Source: Talpa occidentalis
Taxonomy: Eukaryota > Chordata > Mammalia > Eulipotyphla > Talpidae
Assembly: GCF_014898055.3 (NCBI RefSeq)
Contig: NW_023601322.1
Location: 7,707,312-7,771,311 of the forward strand
Direction of reading: 5' to 3'
DNA length: 64,000 nucleotides
Shown: piece by piece, positions 11,840 through 22,375 of the stretch
How positions within the stretch are numbered: position 1 is the first letter of the stretch
Layout of the letters: each line of letters opens with the position of its first letter
Notes under the pieces: generated by a model
Database searches by the model: none
Seen by the model: the letters and a program-made list of their open reading frames with translations, nothing else
What the model was told of the DNA's origin: nothing
Position numbers and translations under genes: made by a program

Positions 11840-11842
<3 letters not shown>
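11346..11842. other. Unassigned DNA
   Basis: No family recognised. Two opposed 60-codon frames at 11463-11661 overlap each other and show no domain; chance frames. Confidence 0.45.
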
Positions 11843-11896
<54 letters not shown>

Positions 11897-11897
11897 C
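11843..11897. repeat. (AT)n-(AC)n compound microsatellite
   Basis: About 18 AT dinucleotides pass directly into nine AC dinucleotides. Confidence 0.97.
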
Positions 11898-13550
11898 TAT
11901 CTCTCATTCACTTAAATATTTTAATTTATTTCTCAAAATACTGATACAAGGTAAAAAGGCCTTTAATGAAAAAAAAGTTTCATTTAACAAGGAATTTCTG
12001 TTTTGTTCTATGAAAAATATAGGACCCCAAATAGTTTTCACCGTCATGTAGTTGTGTCATTGAAATACACCTATATAAGAAACTTGAGTTTGAAAGTAAA
12101 TTTAGTAGAAATCAATGTAATGAAATTGCATTGAGTTAGCAAAGGAGAATAAAAAGACATGAGAGTGCATAGAGGGGGAAATGTATATCATTCTTTGGAA
12201 GGTATGATGGATTTTCAGACAGGCATTCCACATAGAATCAGTCAAGCTTGATGATAATTTCCTTTTCATTGAAACTTTGACACTTAGCAAGAGTTCTCTT
12301 GCTGAAAGTTTTGGATGACTGTAGAGGAGGTACATTCTTTGGATCAAAAATAATAGAATAAAGCAAGATGGATTTCTGTCTGTCTTCTCTAAATTTAAAT
12401 TACACATCTGCTTGAAAGCCACTTTGCATGACAAAATACAATTTTCTAATGCGTGTATCATATTCAGAACTTTTTATATTCTTGCAGTTTGTAAAAAAAA
12501 AAATTGCAGATCAGTATTGCAAACCCAAAAGATAGAAAGTATTATTTTGATATTCTTTAAAGATATTTATCCTTTCTTTATTGGAAGCCATATTTTCACT
12601 CTGTTTTAATATTTATGAATTTTTTCTTCATGTGGTGGGACTGGGGGATTAACTTGCACATGGAACAATGTCACACATCAAGTTATAATATAGAATACAA
12701 TTTTAGGATAAAATATTGAATGGCTACAAATGTCTTCTCTAACATATAGAAATAACACACCAAAAAACAAACCGAAGAGGTAGAAATACTACTTCTGTAA
12801 ACTTCTCCTGTGTCCTACCTGTAAAAATAACAATGTTTTTGTTATTCAAACATGGGAAAACATTTGCAGTACTTCTCTCTAGATAATCTTTAAATAGGAA
12901 TAATGTGTGGCATACTTTGTGAGGGGACCGCCTGCAGATAAAATGTTGAAGATATCACTCTGTTACCAAATAAGTTTATATTGTGTGGCTTTGTGTAAAA
13001 ATAAGCTTTTATATAAAAATAAATCCTATGATCTGAAAAATGGAATGCTTTCAATAGCTGTTATGACTAAAATTTAACTGAAGGCAAATCCATGCTTCCT
13101 CTTCTCTCATTTTAAACAAAAGACTAATTTAAGTATTTTCATTTTTGGAGACTCCCAAGTCTATGCAAATGTGTACATGATCATTGGCTACTTGACGATA
13201 AGGATTATAAACTCCTTCTCTATTATAATAGTAACAAATATTTGCTTTCCTAGCTTTGTTACATGTAATTAACAGTCCCATTGGTATCTATTCCTCTCTT
13301 ATATGAGTGAATGCCTGGTTAGAGATTGAATTTGAGATTCCATATTTTTTAATAGGGGGATTACCATAAAATTAATTTGATATCTTTGAGGAATGCTCTA
13401 TAGTCCTGAATAAATGTAAACCCGGATTAAGTAAGCAAGAAAAGATACTTATTCAAAAGTAATAAAGAGATTTAAAATTAGTGGAGGATTAAGTCATGTG
13501 ACCACCAGTTACTTTAGAAACCTGGATCTAGTTGGTCTTAATAAAGGAGA
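11898..13550. other. Unassigned AT-rich DNA
   Basis: No gene or repeat family recognised. The 119-codon minus frame at 12102-12461 has no recognisable domain. Confidence 0.5.
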
Positions 13551-13568
13551 AGAAAAATATCAAGTTAG

Positions 13569-13884
13569 GGCCTCCCCGGTGGCGCAGCGGTTGAGCGCTG
13601 GGTTGCGAAGCTGCGCGCGGCCTCTGCGGCGCCGGTTCGATCCCCGGCTGCTCCCCGGCCACCGGAGGAGGGTCCCCATGGCACGCAGACCTCTCCTGCC
13701 GCCCGCTGCTCCCCTCAGCAGTGTACTTCGGTCCTTCTGCCTGCTCTGCTCCCCGCTCTGGCTCTGGTGAATTCTCTCGCCCTCCCGCGCTTCTGACTGT
13801 ACCCAGTGCTTGTATAAACAAAACAAACAAAGAAACCAGCAAACAAATAAATAAAGCATGCCTCTATAAAAAAAAAAAAAAAAA
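13569..13884 (+). mobile_element. tRNA-derived SINE, young type, extra tail
   Basis: One of the best-preserved copies. The A box tggcgcagcgg is at 13580-13590 and the B box ggttcgatccc at 13634-13644; together they form an internal RNA polymerase III promoter. The GC-rich body ends at cccagtgcttgtataaa. Instead of the usual short tail it continues through CAAA repeats, AATAAATAAA and the module gcatgcctctat before the final A run. A perfect 18-bp target-site duplication, agaaaaatatcaagttag, lies at 13551-13568 and 13885-13902, which argues for a recent insertion. Confidence 0.95.
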
Positions 13885-13902
13885 AGAAAAATATCAAGTT
13901 AG

Positions 13903-15118
13903 TAAAGGTGAAAAACTATCATTTCTACCCTGTGTATAAATCTCATAGCATTAGTGCCATAACCTTTATTATGGAAATAATTCAAACAGAAGGAAATAAA
14001 CTAAAGTTTCTTAAAATGTGTCATGTAATTTTGCTAATAATTATCTTGTAAAATAATAAAAGTAGGCTTGCCTATTTCATCTAGATTTTTAATCATTGCT
14101 CTTCTTGGTAAAGTTTCCTATTACATTGCCATAGTTTCTACAAATGGGTATCATTTATGAGGAAATAAAGTCACTCATAGTACAACATAGATGGAGGTTT
14201 TACCCCCTGACTCCTGAATTAATGCTCTCATTTTTTTGTTCTCTCAAAGTACACATTTTCAATCATAACTTTTAAATAATTCAGTAACTTTAATGAAGCA
14301 AACACCTTTTGTGTAGTCCTGTAAGTAGTGTCTGGTTAATATACATAAACCAGATAACCCCAGAAATGAATGGGCATTTTAATTCTAGCTGGTGTTGAAT
14401 CACAGTTTTTTTTTTTAATAAATACTTACTGCTTTCTGTGCCAATTTCCAAAATAATCCTAAGATCCTTTGCATTATGCATGTTCTTTTTTAAAAGTGTT
14501 TTTGTTTTAAACATGGGTTGTTATTTTTGTAAAAGACCTGGTTTCTGTTCTGATTTTCTTTAAAATTTGCATCCAGAGGCATCGTTATTCCATAAGAAAT
14601 CTCTGTCTTTGCAGATGAAGTATGTATCTTCACTATCTCACTGATTTTAAATGATATGCTGTCACTTAAGATAGTCGTTGATTGCCTCAGCTCTTTCATC
14701 TACTATGTGTGACATTCAAAATCATCGCATACTTTCTAAGATAATGAAAGATTTGTCACAGAAATTCTAAAATGAAAATATGTGTGCACAGTTGTTATTT
14801 TTATTTGTTCGGGTGAGAAAGAAAATGCTTTTAGGAGTTACTCAAAATAAGGGTCTGATCTAGCTTAATGTCTGCCTCCCATTTGTGGTGTTTTCCATTG
14901 TTCTTTTCTTCCCCTGAACTCAGCAAAGTTGTGAATTTGTGCATCCCCTTTTCTCCACAATGCATTCCCCTTACATGTAGTGTGAAATGGAGACTTCCAA
15001 GTTATAAAAAAATATATATTTATATATTATATATTATTATATATTATATAATATATTATATATTATATATATTTTTATATCACTCTTCCTTTTTGTATAA
15101 TTCATGCTTTTCCTCTCA
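13903..15118. other. Unassigned AT-rich DNA with (TA)-rich tract
   Basis: No gene recognised. A TA-rich low-complexity tract occupies about 15008-15072. Minus frames at 14290-14699 are low-complexity lysine/asparagine-rich chance frames. Confidence 0.5.
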
Positions 15119-15228
15119 ATTTTTTTAAAGATTTATTTATTTATACATACAGGAACTGGGGTATAGAACAGAGGTGCAGGGGGTGAGAGGATTCACCAGA
15201 AAGAGTGGGGAGTAGAACAGGCAGGTCT
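15119..15228 (-). mobile_element. SINE 3' half fragment
   Basis: Reads as the complement of the SINE end: aagatttatttatttataca, then aggaactggggtatag, gaggattcaccagaa and gtggggagtagaacaggcag. The tRNA head is missing. It belongs to the older SINE type by its sequence. Confidence 0.75.
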
Positions 15229-15279
15229 ACTGAAAACAAATGAAGTTCATCATTTCATCCATTGTCACACAGCTGTCTT

Positions 15280-15520
15280 TTTTTTTTCTTTTTAATGAGA
15301 CTGCTTAAGATCGACTATAAGCAAATTTCAAGTACAGTCACCATACTATACATTAGTTCTTTATAAAACATACATTGATAAAACTTACCCATCTTATGAA
15401 AATATGTCCTTTGACCAGTACCCCCGCTTTCACACCACACCTGAGCCTCTGCCAACATCCATTTTGTTTTATTTCTAAAAGTCTATAAATTTGACTCTTG
15501 GTTTTTTTTTTTTTTTTTTC
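15280..15520 (-). mobile_element. Old L1 3'UTR fragment
   Basis: The pieces agtacagtcaccatactata, cattagttctttataaaaca and a downstream gacttttgacc-like stretch resemble the complement of an old L1M-type 3'UTR. Diverged; the family level is an inference. Confidence 0.4.
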
Positions 15521-15689
15521 CTTTCAATTCCATTTAGACAGGCGGGAGCACCGAGTCCTCTGGTGTGGACTGTGGCTTCTTTGGTGGTGGGCGAACTATG
15601 TATGGTAAGAGTGCCTGAAGGGAGATCCTACACTTTTATAATGGAAATGATGATTTAAATCAATATTTTCTCAACAAAAATATTTTTTT

Positions 15690-16560
15690 TTAATTCACAT
15701 ACAAGTGATATTCTGCTCTACTATTCTATTCTGGATATTTTATATACATGGGATCATTCAGTATGGGTTTTTGCGTCTGACTTCTTTCACTGAGCATAAT
15801 GTTCTCAGCGTTCATCCATTTTGTTGCAATTATCAGTATATAATTCCTTTTTATGACTGAATAACATTATATTGGTACAGCACATGTGTTATATCCATTC
15901 ACCATTTAATGGTCAATTTTGTTGTTCCCATATTTCGGCTATTGTGAATACTGTGGCTTTGAGCATTCTTGTAAAATTTTTGTTAAAATAGCCAGTTCAG
16001 TTTTGTGCAGTATCAATATGGAAGGAATTCCTGGGCCAACCGATAATTCTATGTTGAACATTGAAGGAACTATAAACTGTTTTAAATAGCGAGTACACCA
16101 ATTTACATGCCCACTAGAAATGTATGAGAGTTTCAACTTCTCTAAATCTACACGAACATTTATTTTCTGGTTATTGTTATTACCATTTTGGCCAAAAAGT
16201 GGTTTCTGACCATGGGTTTCATTGGGATTGCCTTAATGACTAATGATACTGAGAAACTGCACGTATAATTATTGATCACTTGTAAGTCTTCCTAATAGAA
16301 ACTTCAGTCCAAACTCTTGTCCATTTTGAAACTGAATTTTCTATCTTGTAGTGGATTTGTCATTGTTCTTTATATATTCTCAACACTAGACCACTTCCAG
16401 ATAGGATTTGAAGATATTTTCTCCAATTCTACCAGTTGTCATTTCACTGTCCTCATGGTGCTGTTCGAATTGTAAAAGTTTTAAATGCTCAAGAAGCCCA
16501 ATTATCATTTCTTTTCTCTTTTGTTGCTCGTGTAATATTTCAGAATATTTCAATGTAGTA
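15690..16560 (-). mobile_element. Old L1 3' end fragment (L1M-like)
   Basis: Landmarks of a complement-strand L1 ORF2 end and 3'UTR appear in order: cactgagcataatgttctca, ggtcaattttgttgttccca near 15912, gctattgtgaatactgtgg near 15940, then at 16320-16470 gtccattttgaaactgaatt and ttgtcatttcactgtcctca. Divergence is high, all frames are broken, and indels make exact edges uncertain. This is an older L1 than those at 1.3 and 39.4 kb. Confidence 0.7.
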
Positions 16561-16602
16561 TTTACGAAATTGTTGCTAAATCTAAAGTCATGAAAATTTA
16601 TC

Positions 16603-16748
16603 TCTTATTTTATTTTATTTTATTTTATTTACTTATTTATTTATTTTTGTGGGACCCTCTCCGGCGTCCGGGGATAGAACCGGTGATGCAGAGGCTTTGG
16701 GCAGCCTCGCAGCCCAGCGCTCAACTGCTGCGCCACCAGGGGAGGCCC
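16603..16748 (-). mobile_element. SINE head-only copy
   Basis: On the minus strand the copy starts at 16748 with gggcctcccctggtggcgca, carries the A-box and B-box tRNA-like head up to gagggtcccac, then goes directly to an A-rich tail made of TAAA repeats. The roughly 150-bp body present in other copies is absent. No clear target-site duplication is visible. Confidence 0.85.
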
Positions 16749-16759
16749 TCTATATTTTA

Positions 16760-16928
16760 CTCTAAGAGTTTTATAATTTTAGCACTAGCATCTTTGATAC
16801 ATACCTTGCTGTTTTTCCTTGTGTAGTTTTTGAAAAGAAGCAGGTTATAATGCTTATCTTTATTCATTTATAGGTAAGATGTCCCCTCCCTCTTTGCTTC
16901 TTTCAAGATTTTTCTGTTTATCATTTGA

Positions 16929-16973
<45 letters not shown>

Positions 16974-18090
16974 TTGATATTTGTTTTCTTCAGGTTATCA
17001 GAACTTTCTAGATAAACATTTTGGTGTCTGACATTGAAGTTTGGAATGTTCAAATATTCAATTTTTTCTTCTATCATTCAAGTGTGTTCTTGTATGTTAC
17101 CTACCTTCTTTTTAGAGGAATGACCATATTAAAATTTTTTCCCCCGCTTGTCATTTTAGCATGTTAGTTATCCAGTCCTAAAACTAATGTTCACTTTTGT
17201 GCCCTATTACTCATATTTTCCTTGTCTTCTGTTATGCCTTGTGACATTTTGTGGGGAATAGGATATGCTCTATCAGCTAATAGAAACTGATTAAATAGGA
17301 CTTTGGTGTGAAGATTTAGGAGTTAGTTTATGTGATGATGCCTACTGTCATTATAGGTATGAGGAAATCCAAATCCTTCTAATGTCCTGTTTTGGTTTTT
17401 ATTTCCATCTCTTTTGTCTTGAGCTTTCCTAAGTATTGCTTCAAAAAGAGAGTATATGCGTTAGTATATTATAGCTCTTTTCACTATAACCTACTGTTAT
17501 TAAACTGAAGCCTGTGATATGGCAGTGAAGTGTGGGGAAGTATAATCTCTATACTTTTCTCACTAATTTCAGCCTTTCAGTGTATTAATGTGTCTCAGTA
17601 CTAGTGATTTCACAAATTTATCTATCATTTCTGCACTCATGTAGTTTTATTTCATTTGTCTGCTACTCTTTAAACTGTTGTGTCTTGTTTTCCTGGAGCA
17701 TCATGTCCTGTTGAATGCCCTATTGCTGTTTCCTTCACTTAGATGAAGCAGGCAGAGTGATAGAAGCTGGAGTAGGATGTTCCCTTTACTCATCTGGAAT
17801 GAGGCTCAGAAGTAATGCTGGTGAAACTGGAGCATTATTTACCCTGCAGGGTAAATTTTTTATTATAGAGAAATTTCACAATGACTAGTTTTCCTTTTTC
17901 TCTGTTTGGGTCACAAATAGAATTTTTTTAGATAACTACCATATGAACCATGGGCTTTACGACAGAAAACCCAGGGAAATATGGAGCTTCCCCTAAGACT
18001 ATGGCCTAGAGGACTTTCTCACTTTCATACTAGTCCACTCTTACCTTCCTTCACTTTGTCAAAATTACCATTTAACTGTTCCTACAAGTT
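16760..18090. other. Unassigned DNA with (CT)n tract
   Basis: A (CT)n microsatellite with a short GT end lies at 16933-16974. The rest shows no recognisable gene or family, though part may continue the old L1. Confidence 0.45.
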
Positions 18091-19230
18091 TATTGCACCA
18101 GTGGCCTCCAATTCAGATAAGCAGATTTCAGCTCCTAGATCTCTATAGCAACATCTGCTTCTCTGGATTTCAGAGTAGCAATTTGCTGTGCAACATCATT
18201 TATTTGATGAGTATAAGAAAAATCATCGATACTCAGTTTTTCCAAAAGTATCTTCTTGTAATAATGGGAAAGACAGCCTCCCAGATCTTTCCATGTTGTT
18301 AAAATCATATTGCTAAATCCTCAAGCTATTTTTCAGACAGAACAGTTCTCTTCTTGGAAGACATCACCCTTCAGCTGGACCCGAGAGAATCGGTGCTGAT
18401 TCTCCGCTTGGGGGTTTCTTGAATCTCCTACACTGAATACCTGCTCCATCACTCTGGACCTGGGTGCTCACACTCCATGGGGTAGTACAGCTGGTGTCCC
18501 AATGAAGGATGGTTGCATTCCTTTTTTTCTTGATAGTTTTCTGGAACTAGCGTTTTCTGGAGTCTAAAAAAATGCATCTATTCCCCAATGTAGTGTGAGT
18601 TGCCTAAAAAGTGTAGGAAGTTCCACCAAACTCAATACTTTTATTATTTGTAGAAGGTAAGAGATGCCACATCTTGACTTTTGTATAGAAGTGATGTGAT
18701 GGTGCCTCAGGGACTGGAGTCCTGAAAACATCATCAATATGGGATTCTCATCTGCTACCCTGGGGCACACAGGTTTCACACATGTCGTTTCCTGCCCACG
18801 AGGCCTTGCTTACCTACTGTAGTCAATGTGCAAAGCATCATGATATTCTTTGGAGAGTCAACATGAAGATTCCTTTCTGCTGTGTTATTACAGACAGCAG
18901 AACAATACACACCTGAGTCCAGATGGCAAAATTTTTCTTTCTTTTTTTTTGCCATATAAAAGCAACCTACATTTCATCTCTCCTCTTGTGAGCTGAGATG
19001 AAAATATTTACTAAAACAATGATGGTACACCAAGCGTCAGAAGCCATGCTGCTCAGCTCTGGTGAGCATAAAATACCCAGGACAGCACTGCCGCTGAGAT
19101 AGACCCTGTGTATGTTCATCACTGTCCCCAAACACTGAGAACAATACCTCTCTTTGTGTCGTGTCCAGAGACGTAAAATACACAGGACTGCGATAGAAAC
19201 CTCCATCTCTGTAACTGTCAGATACTTACA
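18090..19230. other. Unassigned less AT-rich segment
   Basis: Base composition is less AT-biased than its flanks. Minus frames of 71 codons (18564-18779) and 79 codons (18967-19206) are open, but neither shows a domain I recognise. I considered an immunoglobulin-type V segment because the minus strand reads DSGVYCSA near 18885-18920, but the expected upstream cysteine and tryptophan context is missing. It may be an old pseudogene or unique DNA. Confidence 0.35.
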
Positions 19231-19444
19231 GGTACGCTAAATTCCATGGCTTTATTTTTTTTATTTGCTACCACTCGTATATGTTAGTAAATCAAAAACA
19301 TGTATGTATGTGTAGTTTGGGCCAGGGGATTAATTTCATGTGCTTCCTCTTGATAGTTTGTAAGAGAGTGTCCCTTATTCTTCAGGCCAGAGATGCAAAG
19401 TGAGACTTGTACCAGCCACTAAGAGCATCCATTGTGTCTCTCAA

Positions 19445-19920
19445 AAATGTGAAATAACTGCAAGGGAGTTCCATTTGTTTCTCACTACTGCTGTAACTTC
19501 ATTTGTGCATTACAACAAAAGAATTTCTTTATATTTCTAGTAATCCAGATGGGTCTCATGGGACTAAAATTAAGGTGCTGTTATCAAGGTGAGTTCTTTT
19601 TTGGAGCTTTAGGGGAAAATCAGCTCAGCTCACGCCTTCCCACCTTCTAGATGATACTGTAGTATCATCTCAGGCCTGTAGTCCTGCATCTGCTTTGCCT
19701 TTGCACCCATCGCCCTAGCTCTTCCGTTCTGAATTTCCTGTTTTCTTTCATTTATAAGGACCCTTCGGTTACAGTTAAGCCATGCAGATAATTTGGGGTA
19801 ATCTCTACCTTAAATCCTAGTTTAATCATATCTTTTAAGTTCTTTTTTTGCCATGTAGGAAATTCAGGCATGGACTTCAAGGAGGGCAATTATCCTATCA
19901 CAGTAGTAAGTGAGTCCATT
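19445..19920 (-). mobile_element. MaLR-type LTR, reverse
   Basis: Read on + it has the usual order of a reversed MaLR LTR: ctcactactgctgtaacttc, ttcatttataaggacccttc, cagataatttggggtaatct, ccttaaatcctagtttaatc and tgccatgtaggaaattcagg. Solo, diverged. A 9-bp-arm hairpin (agatgatac, spacer tgta) lies inside at 19649-19670. Confidence 0.7.
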
Positions 19921-21466
19921 ATATTCACTGATTTGTGCAGAAAATGCTGTAATCGCTGGGCGTTAACACTCCTGCTCTTTTTAAGGTCACAGTGAGAGTG
20001 GGATTTCAGATTTCCCAGGATCCGTTCCACATCAGCCCCAGTACATTTATCCCTTAAAAATATGGGGCTTTACCCTTCCTCAGGGACATGTTCCTTGGTG
20101 AGTGGCTTCAAATTCATTTTGAGACAGAATATGTACTGAATGTACTTATGGAGGATTTGCAGTGCCTCACCTCGAAGCTAACCTGGCCTTTTCTTCATCG
20201 GGGTCAATGAACCGATTTAAATTTGGAACCTGAGTAAGAGGTCATATTTTATTTGTAGTGACTGACTCATTAACCTTCTGTCTGCCAATTTTCATTTTGT
20301 TTTCTGAAATAAATCAAGTGACACTGTCATTAGCTATTTATCTGTCTCAGTACTACTGACTTCGAGATCTATTAACTACAACCATAAATTGTTGCAGGTC
20401 AAGAGAGCCTGCTTTCACTCAGGTCGCGCTGCTCACTTGAAAATTATGGGCACCTCAGTCCCTGTGTTAAATGCTGCCATCTCCCCCTGTCATTTTGGAG
20501 CAAAAGCAATGACATCTTTTTCGTTGTTATTTGAGGGCCTGCCTCTATGACAGTTGTCAGTTCCTGACAACATCAAAACAATTCAGCATTTGTTCAGTTA
20601 TATAAAGCATTTAGAATGGTTTTCAGAATTACTTTTCTTTTATATCCAAGCTCAAAATCAGAACAAATCAAAATCAACAAAATATCAAATAAGCATACTG
20701 TTGAGGAGATAAAAATTTTATTTTAGTTTTCATCCTCTACACACGCCACCCAAGATGAAGATTTCAGTTTATTTTATTGTACCTTTCAAAGTCATCTTGC
20801 TTGGTCATACTTTTGGAAGAACATTTATTATGATGCATCAAGGTTAATGTTTTACAGTGACTTCTTCAAATTAATTGTTCTCAGTAGTCAGTTTAAATGG
20901 TTTTAATGATTTGTATTGAGCTGTAATTAAGCATGGTGATTCTGTTAAATTTTGTTGTACAGTACTATATAGCTTTGCAAACTCGAATGGTAGAATATAA
21001 ATCAGGAATGTATATTATAGGGTAACAACATGCAAATCCTCCAAACTAAGAATTATTAACAGTCTTAATTTAATAAAAGAAAGAGAAAATAAATTATCAT
21101 TATGCATAGCATTAAAAATATTAAATTTGATGTAGAAGACATAGATATTGATGAGCATTGTGTTCATTTCTGACTTTATTATTCTTTGTTTCTGCTGCCT
21201 GTCCTTCTATATTCTTCCTAAGAATCATTGTTTTCCAAGACTCTTCTTCTATTTTCATCTGCTCTTGGCTAAATTTTCTTCTATTGCAGTATTTCAGATG
21301 CTCGGAATTTCTTTGGCATTTCTTGCATGATGAAGTCTATATTTACATATCTGCCTCTCTTAAGCTGTAAATCCAGATAACTGTCACCACAATGGACATT
21401 CTCCGCTGCACTTTTACAAACGGCTTAACAACTTTCTAGATTCCCTTCCTTCAAATAATGTATTTT
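19921..21466. other. Unassigned AT-rich DNA
   Basis: No gene or family recognised. Overlapping 60- and 70-codon frames at 21148-21370 are hydrophobic, as expected from T-rich DNA, and have no further support. Confidence 0.5.
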
Positions 21467-21566
21467 NNNNNNNNNNNNNNNNNNNNNNNNNNNNNNNNNN
21501 NNNNNNNNNNNNNNNNNNNNNNNNNNNNNNNNNNNNNNNNNNNNNNNNNNNNNNNNNNNNNNNNNN
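21467..21566. other. Assembly gap (100 N)
   Basis: Exactly 100 N; placeholder length. Flanking sequence gives no strong hint of what was lost. Confidence 0.99.
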
Positions 21567-22079
21567 AAAGGTGATGCTATTTTCGGCTGATTGTCAATTA
21601 GCTTATTTTGTGGAGACAGTCTTGATGTCTACAACAGGTAATCCAAAGATGGGACAGATTAAATGTTTCTCCAAAGGAGGAATAATGGAACAATAAATTA
21701 AAAGTTAGAAGAAAACAGAGGCAAAAACAAGCTATACTTTCTGCCAATTGAAAGCACAAAATCTTTCAATGACAGAAGTCACTGTGCGCTTTTACTACTT
21801 AATGACCTTTTCATCAAAGTAATATATTTTTTCCCACTTGTGGTTAACATGAATTGCTTGTCTTTCTCCTACTGTTTGTTTTCTGCATCCATGGTCTAAT
21901 AGAACAGTATGTAATTGACTTGTCAGTGAGACAGGCGCCAGGGATGTTGACTCCAGCAAAAAGACCAAAAATAGGGCAAAAATCAAAATATCATTTGTCA
22001 CATGCTTTGATGGAGTTTTTTCAGTATTCATTGATCTGAAAATCATGTCTTTTCAAAGATAAAACAAACAAAAGTTTTG
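21567..22079. other. Unassigned DNA
   Basis: No gene or repeat family recognised between the gap and the next SINE. Confidence 0.5.
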
Positions 22080-22094
22080 CAGCTTTTGTTTTTA

Positions 22095-22360
22095 TTTTTT
22101 TAAGATTTATTTATTTATACAAGCACTGGGGTACAGGCCAGAGGTGTCGGAGGGTGAGAGAGTTCACCAGAGAGAGAGCAGGGAGCAGAACAGGCAGAAG
22201 GACCAAAGCACACCGTTGTGGGGAGCAGCAGGCACAACAGGAGAGGTCTGCCTCGCCATGTGGGAATCTCGCTGGCCTGCCAGGAATCAAACTGGCATTG
22301 TAGAGGCTGCAGACAGCTTCACAGCGCTGCACTCAACCCGCTCTGCCACGGGGGAGGCCC
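22095..22360 (-). mobile_element. tRNA-derived SINE, older type
   Basis: Complement-strand copy, with its 5' head at 22360 (ggggcctcccccgtggcaga on minus) and its A tail at the left. The B box is damaged (agtttgattcc on minus). A perfect 15-bp target-site duplication, cagcttttgttttta, lies at 22080-22094 and 22361-22375. Confidence 0.93.
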
Positions 22361-22375
22361 CAGCTTTTGTTTTTA

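Noticed and set aside
13580..13644. A functional tRNA gene, because A and B boxes are present
   Set aside because: The boxes belong to the tRNA-like head of a SINE; no cloverleaf closes, and the sequence continues into the SINE body and A tail.
18840..18920. Immunoglobulin or T-cell receptor V pseudogene on the minus strand
   Set aside because: Only a short DSGVYCSA-like stretch fits; the upstream framework residues and a recombination signal are not visible.
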